DNA from: Ruminococcus sp.
Lineage (GTDB): Bacteria > Bacillota > Clostridia > Oscillospirales > Ruminococcaceae
Reading direction: 5' to 3'
Assembly (NCBI GenBank): GCA_019420505.1
Contig: JAHZHC010000027.1
Location: 99,259 to 163,258 of the forward strand
Length of the DNA: 64,000 nt
Each line of letters starts with the position of its first letter. Position 1 is the first letter of the stretch. The notes under the pieces were generated by a model that saw only the letters and a list, made by a program, of their open reading frames with translations, had not been told where the DNA came from and made no database searches. Made by a program: the position numbers and the translations under genes. Shown one piece after another: positions 33,601 through 42,855 of the stretch.

Positions 33601-35867
33601 AGGTTGAGGCTGTATTCTCTGCAAAGAATTTTGATACTCTCAGAGTACCTCTTGATAAGAGAAATACAAAGACAATCAATGGAGTAAAATCATATACATT
33701 TACTCTTCCTGTAAAGTCCTGTGATATGTCAAAGAGATATACCGTTAAGCTTGTTGTAAGCACTTCCGGCGGTAAGGAAGTTGTGTCTACTGCGACATCT
33801 TCACTTAACTTAAATAATTATATCAGTTCACTTGCAAGCGTGGGTACTGCTGATGAAAAAGCCTTTGCAAAGGCAATGCAGACATACGGTTATTATTCAC
33901 AGAAAATGTTTAACAGCGCAGACAGACTGCCTTCAATAACATTAATAGATCTTAGTGATGTAACTTATAGAACTGTAAGAAGCCATGCATCAAAAACTAT
34001 TGTTTTGGACGGCGATATTAAGGGCGATATTTTCGGAACTACATTATATCTTGATTCCGGAACAGGAATAAGAAGCTATGTAAGAAACCTTTCAGGTGTA
34101 AACACAGATAACCTTTACATGCAGTATACCGTAAACGGAAAATCCAAGAGAGTTAAAGCTGTATACTCAGAATCACAAAAGGCTTATTATGGAGAAATTT
34201 CTGATATTGCGGCAAACAGACTTTCAACAATTTATGATATCTGTTTCTGCGAAGGAAGTACACCAATTACAAATACCATTCAGTATGGTGCATACTCTTA
34301 CATTTATGCAACATTAAGATCTTCTGCTTCTGCTGATGAACAGAATCTTGCTAAAGCATTGTATAAGTATTCTGTAGCGGCTGAAAAGCTTATTCCGCCG
34401 ACAGAGGAGCCGGATTATAATCTTGATACAACTGTAACAGATTCAACAAGAGAAAATTTCGGCGATTATGTTGGTGTGATTCCTAATGTTGATATAAACG
34501 GAACAATGCTTTATTCACAGGATGACCTGACTAAGGAATTCGGAAGCTTTGGAAACCTTTATGACAAGTCGCTATATGATAACGGCAAGGGCTCAGATGT
34601 AGCTATTGCGTTCTGCGGATGGAACCTTGCAAACTATATTGAAGACCCGAATCTTGCATATAAAATGAACTTCTTCACTGAAGGCGGAGAATATGGCGCA
34701 AGAAGAATGACTTTCATTCCAACATATTTCCTTGACACATATGAAGAAGGAATTATGGTAAACGGAAAGAATACACTTACACCTGACCAGCAGGCTGAAA
34801 TAATGGCAGAAGCGCTGAAAATGGGTGTAAGCCTTAACTACAGACTTCACATTGATCCGCAAAGATTTGCTCCTGAAGCAGGAAGCTACTCAAAGGTTGA
34901 TACAAGCATTCCCGGTTCACAGTGGTGGAGAGGTGAATTTACAAAGGTTAACCCAATGGGTGATGACTATATTGCAATGATTGATCAGGGCTTTGAGTCA
35001 CTTGAAAAGACTTTCCAACTCATTGGAAACACTAAGCTTTCTGAGCCTATCAGATTTGATATCGGTGCAGAGCTTATGACATCAATCAAGAACTATACTA
35101 AGGAATGGAACGAACTTGTTGAATACTGTAAGGCAAAAAGAGACGCAAGTCCAGCTCTTAGAGATAATGTTATTATCGGATACAACTTCTGTCACCATAT
35201 CGAGTATTTGATAGAGATTGAAAATCACGATGATTATTTTGAGAGAATTAACGGAACAGGTATTACTTATAAAGAGAGACAGGATCTTCTCTTTGTAGAC
35301 GATATGCCTGAAGAAAACAGACTTCTCCTTGGAGAATTCATTAAGAATCTTGATTCATTCTCAATTTCACAGTATATGCCTATGGATATCTTTAGTCCGG
35401 CAGACCTGAAGAGCACTAATATTGCAACAACTGCTGAAGATGTTCGTGACGCTCTTCTTACACATGAACAGAACTTCATCCAGAAGATTCTTATAGGAAA
35501 GCTTGGAATTGCTCCTGACGAAATCCCACCGCTTCACCTCGGAGAATACGGAATGGGTATTAAGGGTCTTACGGCTCCAAACGTTTGGGACAGAACAGCT
35601 TGGACAGATAACGAGCTTGCTACATTGGAAGCACAGCGTAAACATATGGAAATTGCAATTAAGGGCCTTTTGATGTATATGCAGGATGAAAGATCTGTAG
35701 CAAAAACTCTTGCTCTCTGGATTTCAGGTGCACCTTATGACTTTATCAACTTCTATCCGGGCATGAATATCGGTGACGAAGGTCATGGATATCCGGGAGA
35801 AGAAGCATATAATGCTAAAGCAGCACAGACACTTATTGATTACTGGCATGGTGCAACCATCAGTTAA
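30603..35867 (+). CDS. Secreted two-catalytic-domain glycoside hydrolase (GH5_7-like mannanase plus GH113-like domain)
   Basis: 1754 residues. Signal peptide to about 38. Domain 1 (about 45-470) is a GH5_7-type mannanase: FVYTDGTKFMMDRNTYYYGGTNCYYL, the acid/base Glu in WELANEP near 257, and the nucleophile Glu in LEEFGLT near 378. Two X2-like beta modules follow (about 478-660), a jelly-roll-like module, then an Asp/Ser-rich linker with SSVADSSSKED repeats (about 780-825), and further beta modules. The C-terminal 430 residues form a second clan-A barrel, like GH113 mannanases, with DIGAELMTS near 1486 and HLGEYGMG near 1643 as likely acid/base and nucleophile. No dockerin or cell-wall anchor seen. 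It probably degrades mannan or glucomannan outside the cell. Confidence 0.88.
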   Translation: MKFLTKKVVSLALSAVMLAGLMPSSEIFANDNNTLSAKAASSVPEGFVYTDGTKFMMDRNTYYYGGTNCYYLTYKSKYAVDNVLNDAKDMGLNVIRIWGNLDVGAKTDETLKDGVTPVFEGNNDNNQGVGTKDGVYFQYWDPELKKPVVNEGANGLRRLDYVIKKAEENNMKLIITFTNYWEAFGGMGQYVKYYEMSQGKTPDNNKLDETGVCEFYTNETIKQWYKDYVKTLVNHTNYYTGEKLKDSEAVFAWELANEPRCTIDGNGSTFCNDHILYNWVKEMSAYVKSVDPYHMVTVGDEGFYNLGYQEANAQKLPSAAYSGYYGVDFDKLMTIDTIDFGTPHMYVDQWGFKDGDDLEWIKRHAQSAAAANKPVILEEFGLTNKELRDAKYTDWLSIITGDYYEGIEYQGFNYWMIASWIDETEQPGLGDGRHYYDDYDQYTVYGPAEVDAKVGSPKARQLLIDAAAKMNAKNINNTAEISADTIDRSNSVNVVADLYVMLGQFEELKCDGNSMIKGADYAVNGNIVTINKDYFKTLELGKHTFKFVFTEGNSPAAVITVTDSSIIDPELSAYSLNIDKSPFVVADTDIVMTLNNNEFRGISNGKTVLSEGTDYTVSGSTVTLKAEYLASLATGETVLVFDFYEGNDKSLTLNVTDSSTRVWTGSVSLGNWQNTLTVNKNLKEWLSGKLQITLKNASGCQLQLNYLDSDGTAVKIVDYTNEFTSDKYVFTLSQSDFDKLRTCTGITIKGKNATVVAIDVIDGVRDTNVKPDDSSSIEDSSSVADSSSKEDSSSVADSSSKEDSSSEVEPVGDAQEVMAIVNDSLNPSVKYFTGSESNVRVDDDFINNKSGAVKLSLALPFTVDDLNSDYTVKIYAKGQGSPKTFVADSNGSYFNSKSITEQNWTKMKTDPATIIVKGSQFAKTGTYYAGITANEYINFYKITVTKSPSKEDDSSKPDDSSLAEVTGTPEFNSINLTLTGIIGANAYYTVPTGYINNNYKVEAVFSAKNFDTLRVPLDKRNTKTINGVKSYTFTLPVKSCDMSKRYTVKLVVSTSGGKEVVSTATSSLNLNNYISSLASVGTADEKAFAKAMQTYGYYSQKMFNSADRLPSITLIDLSDVTYRTVRSHASKTIVLDGDIKGDIFGTTLYLDSGTGIRSYVRNLSGVNTDNLYMQYTVNGKSKRVKAVYSESQKAYYGEISDIAANRLSTIYDICFCEGSTPITNTIQYGAYSYIYATLRSSASADEQNLAKALYKYSVAAEKLIPPTEEPDYNLDTTVTDSTRENFGDYVGVIPNVDINGTMLYSQDDLTKEFGSFGNLYDKSLYDNGKGSDVAIAFCGWNLANYIEDPNLAYKMNFFTEGGEYGARRMTFIPTYFLDTYEEGIMVNGKNTLTPDQQAEIMAEALKMGVSLNYRLHIDPQRFAPEAGSYSKVDTSIPGSQWWRGEFTKVNPMGDDYIAMIDQGFESLEKTFQLIGNTKLSEPIRFDIGAELMTSIKNYTKEWNELVEYCKAKRDASPALRDNVIIGYNFCHHIEYLIEIENHDDYFERINGTGITYKERQDLLFVDDMPEENRLLLGEFIKNLDSFSISQYMPMDIFSPADLKSTNIATTAEDVRDALLTHEQNFIQKILIGKLGIAPDEIPPLHLGEYGMGIKGLTAPNVWDRTAWTDNELATLEAQRKHMEIAIKGLLMYMQDERSVAKTLALWISGAPYDFINFYPGMNIGDEGHGYPGEEAYNAKAAQTLIDYWHGATIS

Positions 35868-35908
35868 TTAACTTAATATTGAAATTTCAGACATTAGTTT
35901 GATGTTTA

Positions 35909-35943
35909 AATAACCCCTGATTCATTATGAACCAGGGGTTATT
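35909..35943 (+). terminator. Terminator after the mannanase, usable from both strands
   Basis: AATAACCCCTG pairs perfectly with CAGGGGTTATT; A/T-rich flanks on both sides serve the convergent gene ending at 36002 too. Confidence 0.85.
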
Positions 35944-36001
35944 GTATTTCTTATGTAATTTATGTTTTTCATTTTTGGTCACCTCAGACGGTATATTCCG
36001 T

Positions 36002-37198
36002 TTATTCTTCATTTTTGACAACCCATTCTTTAACGTTATCATACATTAGTTTCTTTTCTCCATTTGCATTGATAAAATAATAATGATTGCCAATGACTTC
36101 ACCTTCATTTAATAACTTATTTGCCGGGTGAGTGCTAAGATAATAAAACTCATTATTTCCTTTAAATGAAGCATAATCTCCTAACAATTCTTCCTGAGTA
36201 TCCGTCCAGATATTTTTAACCTCTTTTGTTTCAGTATCAAGCTCAAAAAGCTTTGCTCCGAAAACGACCTCATTATCATAAGCACAGCGAACATAAATAA
36301 TTTGTTTTCCATTGAATTCAATGCATCGTGTGATATACCCTTTAGAATCTGAATATGTATAAAGCAATTCTTCTTCATTATTTTTTATGGAACGTCGATA
36401 ATAATTTTCAGTTCCGCCCGAATAATAAATATATTCATCATCTACATAAAACCAGCCACTGTATCCATTATGAACAGCGTCCTCATTTCTGCAGGATATT
36501 CCTGTATCAATTACCTCTTCGGGTTTGTCAAAATCAATATAGAATATCTCTTCTGTTTGTTTCAGAAAATGCACTTTATCAAAATAAAGTCTGTTTCCGC
36601 TTATGTAATATCTGTCTACACCTTCGGCAAGAGCATTTTTTTCTTTTGTTTTGGGATTGTAAATATATAAAGTGTAGTTTATGGTGTAACCGTCTTTATC
36701 ATCAATAGATTTTCCAATTGCAACCTCTGAAGTAGGTTTTCTTTCTAAAAAAAACATTAATCCATCAGTAGTCATTGAAAAGTTATATAACCCCTCAACA
36801 CCTTCGGGCGGGGTATAGATTGTTTCATAATCACCTGTATTTATATCCCACTTTACAATACTTAACTTGTTATCCGAATCTGCATGAACGCAATATAAAT
36901 CTCCGTTATAAAAATTATAATGAGCAATTAGTCCTTTTACAGGCATTTGAATCTGCTTGTCTTTTAATGTGTCATATTCACAATAATAGTTAGTCACATA
37001 ATCAGAAAAATATATGAAATCTCCTGAATTACCTACAACATCAGACATAAACATATTTGCTTCATTTTCTATAAATTCGTATTTATTTACAACTTTACTG
37101 CTATTATTTTTATTATTTAAATAAAAAATCAAAAACGCCGTAATGGAAATAATTACGAGAAGTCCTGAAATCAGTGTTATTTTTGTTTGTTTTGTCAT
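36002..37198 (-). CDS. Membrane-anchored beta-propeller protein (DUF5050-like)
   Basis: 398 residues. One N-terminal membrane helix (ITLISGLLVIISITAFLIFYL), then an extracytoplasmic domain with repeated Gly/Tyr-Asn patterns (GDFIYFSDYV, NGDLYCVHAD, DDEYIYYSGG, NNEFYYLS) typical of DUF5050-type propellers. Function unknown; perhaps ligand or surface-protein binding. It is the last of four same-strand genes encoding exported proteins. The upstream lipoprotein gene ends 17 bases before it, so they are likely co-transcribed. Confidence 0.8.
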   Translation of the reverse strand: MTKQTKITLISGLLVIISITAFLIFYLNNKNNSSKVVNKYEFIENEANMFMSDVVGNSGDFIYFSDYVTNYYCEYDTLKDKQIQMPVKGLIAHYNFYNGDLYCVHADSDNKLSIVKWDINTGDYETIYTPPEGVEGLYNFSMTTDGLMFFLERKPTSEVAIGKSIDDKDGYTINYTLYIYNPKTKEKNALAEGVDRYYISGNRLYFDKVHFLKQTEEIFYIDFDKPEEVIDTGISCRNEDAVHNGYSGWFYVDDEYIYYSGGTENYYRRSIKNNEEELLYTYSDSKGYITRCIEFNGKQIIYVRCAYDNEVVFGAKLFELDTETKEVKNIWTDTQEELLGDYASFKGNNEFYYLSTHPANKLLNEGEVIGNHYYFINANGEKKLMYDNVKEWVVKNEE

Positions 37199-37215
37199 AC
37201 TTAAACCCTTTCAAA

Positions 37216-38334
37216 TCACCCCGGGAAAAAGACTTCAATTTCTCCGGTAACACAGTCAACAGTTACATAGTTAAATGAATAGTATACTTCCTTGTCTTCT
37301 TCACTATCTGATACGAAATACCATTTAGGCGTGCATTTTGTTGTTTTAGTGCCGTCAAATCCATCCTCCCTTGTTGCATCTAATATAGTTCCTCTCGGTT
37401 CATACCATAGCTTCACATCATCAAATTCCATACTTACATTTGACGCAAGTTCTTCCTCAAGAATATCACATGCGCCTTTAAATGAAATCATTTTGTCTAT
37501 TGGTTCAGATTTGACAGGAGTGTAACCATTACAACTAATAAATAAGTGAAGATTTAATTTTGAGTCATACAAAAATTTAACGTTTAAACTCATTGTCATC
37601 AATGCATTATTGCCTTCAAATATATCTCTATTAGAATATATAGGAGATATGCACTGAATCCCTACATTTTTAAACGTAGGTTGCATACTAATCTCATAGT
37701 ATGTTTCGTCATTATAATCCATAATAAATAAATCCATGGGATTACTTATAATATCTCCTCCGATAAGACTGTATATTTGCTCAGATAATTTAACAGATTT
37801 ATCTATTACAGCTTGATACTTTTTATTAAGTTTATCGGTATTTATTCGATATAAGTTTTCAATTTTCTTAATATTCATTAAATCTAAATCTATGTGATTT
37901 AATGCATACATTGAGCAAAAATATGGTTCTGAAAACTGATTTATACTAATTCTTTCCTTATCACTTTCAATAGAACACCTAAAATCTTGGGTCATTTTCA
38001 TAACACCATTTTTAATATCAAAAATCTCAGCAAGTTGGGAAGTCTTTTGTTTTAACCATTTAGTATCCTTATCTGCATTGACATATTTAAGTTCAAGGTC
38101 GCAAACTTCCTCAGGTTGGTTTATGATAACCGAGGACTTATCAGGCAGTTTAAATTTTGTATATTTGGTTTCAAAAGCCTCGTCAAAATCATCAAGTATA
38201 TGTTCAACGGAAACTTTGTCATTTTCTGAATTCAAATCAACATTATGATTGTTGCCTTGTATATTGTCAGGTGTCTGAGAACAGGAAGATAAGCATATTG
38301 ATATTAGATAAATAATAATTAGTTGTTTTTTCAT
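37216..38334 (-). CDS. Uncharacterised lipoprotein, paralogue of the next gene upstream
   Basis: 372 residues with a lipoprotein signal ending CLSSCS. It aligns with the 38506-39672 product: FKLPDKSSVIINQPEEVCDLELKY, ILEEELASNVSMEFDDVKLWYEPRG, and the ending YVTVDCVTGEIEV have clear equivalents there. No catalytic motif is recognised. It sits 17 bases upstream of the propeller-protein gene and 171 bases downstream of its paralogue. Confidence 0.8.
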   Translation of the reverse strand: MKKQLIIIYLISICLSSCSQTPDNIQGNNHNVDLNSENDKVSVEHILDDFDEAFETKYTKFKLPDKSSVIINQPEEVCDLELKYVNADKDTKWLKQKTSQLAEIFDIKNGVMKMTQDFRCSIESDKERISINQFSEPYFCSMYALNHIDLDLMNIKKIENLYRINTDKLNKKYQAVIDKSVKLSEQIYSLIGGDIISNPMDLFIMDYNDETYYEISMQPTFKNVGIQCISPIYSNRDIFEGNNALMTMSLNVKFLYDSKLNLHLFISCNGYTPVKSEPIDKMISFKGACDILEEELASNVSMEFDDVKLWYEPRGTILDATREDGFDGTKTTKCTPKWYFVSDSEEDKEVYYSFNYVTVDCVTGEIEVFFPG

Positions 38335-38505
38335 ATAATCACCTTTGATTTAACTAAAACAAACACCTTAATTATAATAAATAATATTAATTATAATTGG
38401 GTGCTTGTTCTTAATATAATATTTTTAATAATTAATAAGAATTAACTTAAGAAAACTGTTCCTCCTGCTGAAGTTACATACTTGTCCACTTTCTATTAAG
38501 TAATG

Positions 38506-39672
38506 TTATATTAAAACAGATAACTCTCCTTTTAAAGCGTCAACCATAAGACACTTTCTGGGATGTTCATTGCCAATAGCAATATTATCATTATCATCAA
38601 TATAGAAGCACCAATAGGGTGAATATTCAAATTTATCACTGCTATCAAAATTATCTAATGTTAAATCAGTGCTGCCGTATTCCGCATGGAAGCCCTGCTT
38701 ACAACAATATTCAAGACTTATATCATCAATATCAAAGTGCACATTATCGGCTAATTCCTGTTCAAGAATATTCATTGCTTCTTTCAGTGGAATTATCTGC
38801 GATATTTCTTCTTTGTTATCTAACATTAAGCAATCATAGTTATTAATTATGTCAAAGGTGTTATCTGTTGTCATTGTTACTGACATACATGATGTAATAA
38901 AATGTTCTGTACTCTCCTCCAACTTTTCATACTGCATTATATCGCATTCCATTAAAGGAACGCTTCCCAAAACTTTACCTAATCTAAACTTAAAAGTAAA
39001 TTTCCCATTATATTGGTATACGTATATATCTCTAACCTTTGAAACTATTTTCTTATCGTCATTAAAAAAACTAAGATCATTATTAACGAAAGCTTCAACA
39101 TTTTCTACAGCTTGTTCTATGGTTATATTTTTATTATTCAGTATATAACTGTCTTTTAAATCAGATGTATCTCTATTAAGATAATATGATTTTACAATAT
39201 TAAGTTCTGAAGCATTATATATGTCATTATATGTTTTTTCGTTAAAGCAGTTAAACTCTCCAAAAACTGAACAATTCAGCGTATAATCTAAGCAATCGTC
39301 GTCAGTCATATAATCAAGCTGTGTTTCACTGAGTGATAACGTATCTTTTTGTATTTTATTGTTTTTGCAAAATATTTCATTTAATCTTTCGGCACGTTCA
39401 CTGGCATAATTCAAATCCTTATTATCATTTTGATATTTCATAGTTAATTCGTATAATTTCTCTGGAGGATCACACTTGACATTATTAGGTATAGTAAGTT
39501 TCGTATAATAATTATTTATATCTTTAGATATCCCATTGTATATTTCAGAAATATCGGATAATATAAATTTCTTATTAGACATCTTAGTATTTACAGAATT
39601 GTTTTGAGAAGATAAATTACAGGAAGAAAAAACAAAACATAGTGACATTATTGTAATGATTAATTTTTTCAT
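38506..39672 (-). CDS. Uncharacterised lipoprotein, paralogue of 37216-38334
   Basis: 388 residues with a lipoprotein signal ending VFSSCN. Shared features with its neighbour include TIPNNVKCDPPEKLYELTMKY, ILEQELADNVHFDIDDISLEY and a C-terminal YWCFYIDD...DALKGELSVL segment. The family is unknown to me. It has its own ribosome site (GGAGG) and follows the small secreted protein gene by 81 bases. Confidence 0.8.
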   Translation of the reverse strand: MKKLIITIMSLCFVFSSCNLSSQNNSVNTKMSNKKFILSDISEIYNGISKDINNYYTKLTIPNNVKCDPPEKLYELTMKYQNDNKDLNYASERAERLNEIFCKNNKIQKDTLSLSETQLDYMTDDDCLDYTLNCSVFGEFNCFNEKTYNDIYNASELNIVKSYYLNRDTSDLKDSYILNNKNITIEQAVENVEAFVNNDLSFFNDDKKIVSKVRDIYVYQYNGKFTFKFRLGKVLGSVPLMECDIMQYEKLEESTEHFITSCMSVTMTTDNTFDIINNYDCLMLDNKEEISQIIPLKEAMNILEQELADNVHFDIDDISLEYCCKQGFHAEYGSTDLTLDNFDSSDKFEYSPYWCFYIDDNDNIAIGNEHPRKCLMVDALKGELSVLI

Positions 39673-39753
39673 AGTAATCCTCCAAATTTGAATTAGATAT
39701 TTAACTTCAGGTTCGAACTTTTAAATTTATATTATAATATCACATAGCAAAAA

Positions 39754-40173
39754 TTAATTATAAGCAAATGAACCTGACGCACTGCCTGATGTAGCTTTTC
39801 CAGGAGAAAATGACAGTTTATTAATAACTGTATTGCCCTTAACTATATTACTATTACGTGATTGATGTCTATTTTGATATCCCTGAAAATTATTTTCTAC
39901 ACCATTAATTATTAAAATCCACCTTTTCCCTTTAACCAAATAACTTTTATCATATATTCTTACGTTTTTACTTGAATATTTATTGTAACAAAAGTTTGTA
40001 GAATAGTACTTGTTAATATCGGCGCTTCCTGTAAAAGATGCTTGGGTTTGTGCACCTGATGTTGATATATAAAATGACACATTTGCCGTTTTAGCACTCA
40101 CTCCCATAGATGAAACCGACGCCATCATCATAACAGCAGCTCCCATAGCTGCAAGTCTTTTAAGTATTTTCAT
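39754..40173 (-). CDS. Small secreted protein of unknown family
   Basis: 139 residues with a clear signal peptide (MKILKRLAAMGAAVMMMASV, cleavage probably after SMGVSA). The mature part is rich in Ser, Asn and Tyr, has one Cys, and contains beta-strand-like alternation (ANVSFYISTSG, KRWILIINGV). It is the first gene of the exported-protein cluster, preceded by GAGGAG. The size, signal and context recall bacteriocin-like or matrix proteins, but no family motif supports this. The upstream region to 40502 holds no further gene I can support. Confidence 0.7.
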   Translation of the reverse strand: MKILKRLAAMGAAVMMMASVSSMGVSAKTANVSFYISTSGAQTQASFTGSADINKYYSTNFCYNKYSSKNVRIYDKSYLVKGKRWILIINGVENNFQGYQNRHQSRNSNIVKGNTVINKLSFSPGKATSGSASGSFAYN

Positions 40174-40502
40174 TTTTACTTCTCCTCTTTTCGTTAAAAT
40201 TTGATTTTCGATTTTTCATACAATTTTAAAACTTACCTCTGTATTGGAATCACCTCCAAGATTCAATTCATTTCTCCCTTTATTATATTAAATAACTATT
40301 TTATTGGTTTTGTGCAAATTATTTGTACATGCCTATTATATTTTGTATGCTTCCACAGTTTTTGCTAACTGAATTTGTAAGATATGTACAGCAGTTTTTA
40401 TCCTTACGCATAAAAAAAGCTTTGTTTAACATCACTTTAATTTGTGATATCAGACAAAACGATCTTTAAAAATATGTAGATATCCTTTATCAGCGGACAC
40501 AA

Positions 40503-40538
40503 AAATATCCGATATCACTAAAATGATATCGGATATTT
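40503..40538 (-). terminator. Terminator after tRNA-Arg
   Basis: AAATATCCGATATCA and TGATATCGGATATTT form a 15-bp stem; the minus strand continues TTTTTGTGTCC. Confidence 0.8.
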
Positions 40539-40556
40539 CGCCGTCTGCACTAAAAA

Positions 40557-40633
40557 TGGTACGCCTGATGCGATTCGAACGCACGGCACATAGCGTCGGA
40601 GGCTATTGCTCTATCCAACTGAGCTACAGGCGC
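40557..40633 (-). tRNA. tRNA-Arg(CCG), CCA encoded
   Basis: Minus strand: acceptor GCGCCTG with CAGGCGT, D arm AGCTCAGTTGGATAGAGC, anticodon arm ATAGC-CTCCGAC-GCTAT giving CCG, T arm GTGCG-TTCGAAT-CGCAT, ending ACCA. All expected stems form. Confidence 0.95.
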
Positions 40634-40683
40634 ATATCAACTGCTGTAGAATTTTGTCTGACAGCAGTTATTTTAACATTAAA

Positions 40684-42627
40684 TTATCTTGCTTTTGAAC
40701 CGCAAGGCAAGTCCATGTCAGGGAAAATAACCTTGCATGACCCGTCAGGCATGTCAGCAGCGCAAATCATACCGTTAGATTCAACACCGCATAGCTTAAC
40801 AGGCTTGAGATTTGCAACAACCAAAACTTTTTTGCCAATCAAGTCATCAGGAGCGTACCATTGTGCAATTCCTGAAACAACCTGTCTTCCGCCCATTCCG
40901 TCGTCAAGCTGTAAGCAAAGAAGCTTCTTTGACTTTTTCACCTTTTCACATGATTTAACTAAAGCTACACGCAAGTCAACCTTTGCAAAATCATCAATGG
41001 AAATTTCATCAGCGAGAGGAACCGCTTCAATTTCCGGTTCTTCGCTTTCATCTTTAGATTGTCCGATTATGGAGTTAAGTTCCTCAATTTCCTTGTCAAC
41101 ATCTATTCTCGGGAAAAGTATTTCACCTTTTTTAACTGTAACATCAGAGGGAAGTACATTGAATTTATCAGCATTTGCGTATGAAGAACATTCGTTGTTG
41201 CAGCCAATTTGCTCCCAAACAATCGGCATAGTTGTCGGCATAAATGCTGAAAGAAGAGAAGTGGTAACTCTTATTGCCTCAAGCAAATTGTAAAGCACAG
41301 TCGCAAGACGAGCTTTGTTTTCTTCATCCTTTGCAAGAACCCAAGGTGCAGTTTCATCAATATATTTGTTGGCACGTGATACAACCTTGAAAATTTCTGC
41401 AAGAGCATTATTAAGCTGTGTTTTATCAATAAAGTCATCAACTTTTGATCTAAGTGCGGTAACAGCGTCTTTCAGATCACTGTCAAAATCGCCCTCCTGA
41501 CGATCTTTAATAAGAGTTCCTCCAAAATATTTTTCAACCATTGCAACAGTCCTTGATACAAGATTTCCTAAACCGTTTGCAAGATCTGAGTTAATTCTGT
41601 TTATCATGATTTCATTTGAAAATGAGCTGTCTGCACCCAAAGCCATTTCTCTGAGAATGTGATACCTGATCGAATCAGCGCCGTATCTCTCTCCGAGAAT
41701 AAACGGGTCAACAACATTACCTAAAGACTTACTCATCTTCTGTCCGTTAAATGTGATCCAGCCATGAACCGCGAGATGCTTAGGCAGAGGTAAATCCAAA
41801 GCCATGAGCATTGCAGGCCATATAATAGCATGGAATCTCATAATATCCTTTGCTACCATGTGAACATCAGCAGGCCAGAATTTATCAAATTCACTGTATT
41901 TGTCGTTCCAAAAACCTAAAGCTGAAATATAGTTTGACAAAGCGTCTATCCATACATAAACAACATGCTTGTCATCAAAAGTAACAGGAATTCCCCATTT
42001 AAAAGTGGTTCTCGAAACGCAAAGGTCTTCCAGTCCCGGCTTGATAAAATTGTTTACAAGCTCAGTTGCACGGGTTTTTGGCTGAAGATAATCTGTTTCG
42101 GTAAGAAGCTTTTCAATTCGCTCAGCAAATGGCGACATTTTGAAAAAATACGCTTCTTCCTTTGCTTCAACAACATCACGTCCGCATTCGGGACATTTTC
42201 CATCAACAAGCTGAGAGTCCGTCCAGAAACTCTCACAGGGTGTACAGTATTTCCCTGAGTATTCGCCTTTGTAAATATATCCCTTGTCATAAAGAGCTTT
42301 AAATATTTTCTGTACAGTTTCAATGTGATAGTCGTCTGTTGTACGTATATATCGGTCATAGCTAATGTTCATAAAACTCCAGAGTCTTTTGAAGTTAACT
42401 ACAATATCGTCAACATACTCTTTTGGAGTAATGCCGGCTTCAGCAGCTTTTTGCTCAATTTTCAAGCCGTGTTCATCAGTACCTGTAAGGAACATTACAT
42501 CATAGCCCTGCATTCGTCTGTAGCGAGCGATTGAATCGCAGGCAACAGTAGTGTAGCAATGTCCGATATGCGGATTACCGGACGGATAATAAATCGGTGT
42601 CGTAATGTAATAAGGCTTTTTTGACAT
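40684..42627 (-). CDS. metG: Methionyl-tRNA synthetase with C-terminal tRNA-binding domain
   Basis: Charges tRNA-Met. 647 residues: class I signature PIYYPSGNPHIGHCY near residue 12 (HIGH), zinc-binding C-X2-C groups CTPCESFW and CPECGRD near 130-148, KMSKSLGN near 300, an anticodon-binding helical domain, and a C-terminal EMAP/Trbp111-like OB fold (DFAKVDLRVALVKSCEKVKKSKKLLCLQLDDG) for tRNA binding and dimerisation. TATAAT-type promoter upstream. Divergent to the nusB operon and 50 bases from tRNA-Arg. Confidence 0.97.
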   Translation of the reverse strand: MSKKPYYITTPIYYPSGNPHIGHCYTTVACDSIARYRRMQGYDVMFLTGTDEHGLKIEQKAAEAGITPKEYVDDIVVNFKRLWSFMNISYDRYIRTTDDYHIETVQKIFKALYDKGYIYKGEYSGKYCTPCESFWTDSQLVDGKCPECGRDVVEAKEEAYFFKMSPFAERIEKLLTETDYLQPKTRATELVNNFIKPGLEDLCVSRTTFKWGIPVTFDDKHVVYVWIDALSNYISALGFWNDKYSEFDKFWPADVHMVAKDIMRFHAIIWPAMLMALDLPLPKHLAVHGWITFNGQKMSKSLGNVVDPFILGERYGADSIRYHILREMALGADSSFSNEIMINRINSDLANGLGNLVSRTVAMVEKYFGGTLIKDRQEGDFDSDLKDAVTALRSKVDDFIDKTQLNNALAEIFKVVSRANKYIDETAPWVLAKDEENKARLATVLYNLLEAIRVTTSLLSAFMPTTMPIVWEQIGCNNECSSYANADKFNVLPSDVTVKKGEILFPRIDVDKEIEELNSIIGQSKDESEEPEIEAVPLADEISIDDFAKVDLRVALVKSCEKVKKSKKLLCLQLDDGMGGRQVVSGIAQWYAPDDLIGKKVLVVANLKPVKLCGVESNGMICAADMPDGSCKVIFPDMDLPCGSKAR

Positions 42628-42689
42628 AATAAATCCTCCTGTTTTTAAATATAGAGGTCGTCTCCTCTGTTATAAGTAATAACTATAAT

Positions 42690-42718
42690 ATTATATACCG
42701 TTTTTTTATTTACGTCAA
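42690..42718 (-). promoter_or_regulatory. metG promoter
   Basis: Minus strand TTGACG (42713-42718), 17-bp spacer, TATAAT (42690-42695). Confidence 0.8.
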
Positions 42719-42778
42719 GTGCATAAGGTAATAAAATGAAACGCTGTTTGAAAAAATATGAAAAGTGAGAAAAAACAG

Positions 42779-42807
42779 TTGTGCTGAAACGAAAAATGTG
42801 TTATACT
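42779..42807 (+). promoter_or_regulatory. Promoter of the Asp23-nusB-recN operon
   Basis: TTGTGC (42779-42784), 17-bp spacer, TATACT (42802-42807), about 50 bases before the first gene. Confidence 0.7.
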
Positions 42808-42855
42808 ATTATATATGTATGTCTTTAATAGTTTTTGTGAAAGGGAGGCATTGTT

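Noticed and set aside
40523..41293. Long plus-strand frame of 256 codons over tRNA-Arg and metG
   Set aside because: It is antisense to the well-supported metG gene and to the tRNA.
42628..42689. T-box leader upstream of metG
   Set aside because: The leader is short and lacks the T-box sequence and specifier stem; only a small AGAGG/CCTCT hairpin is present.
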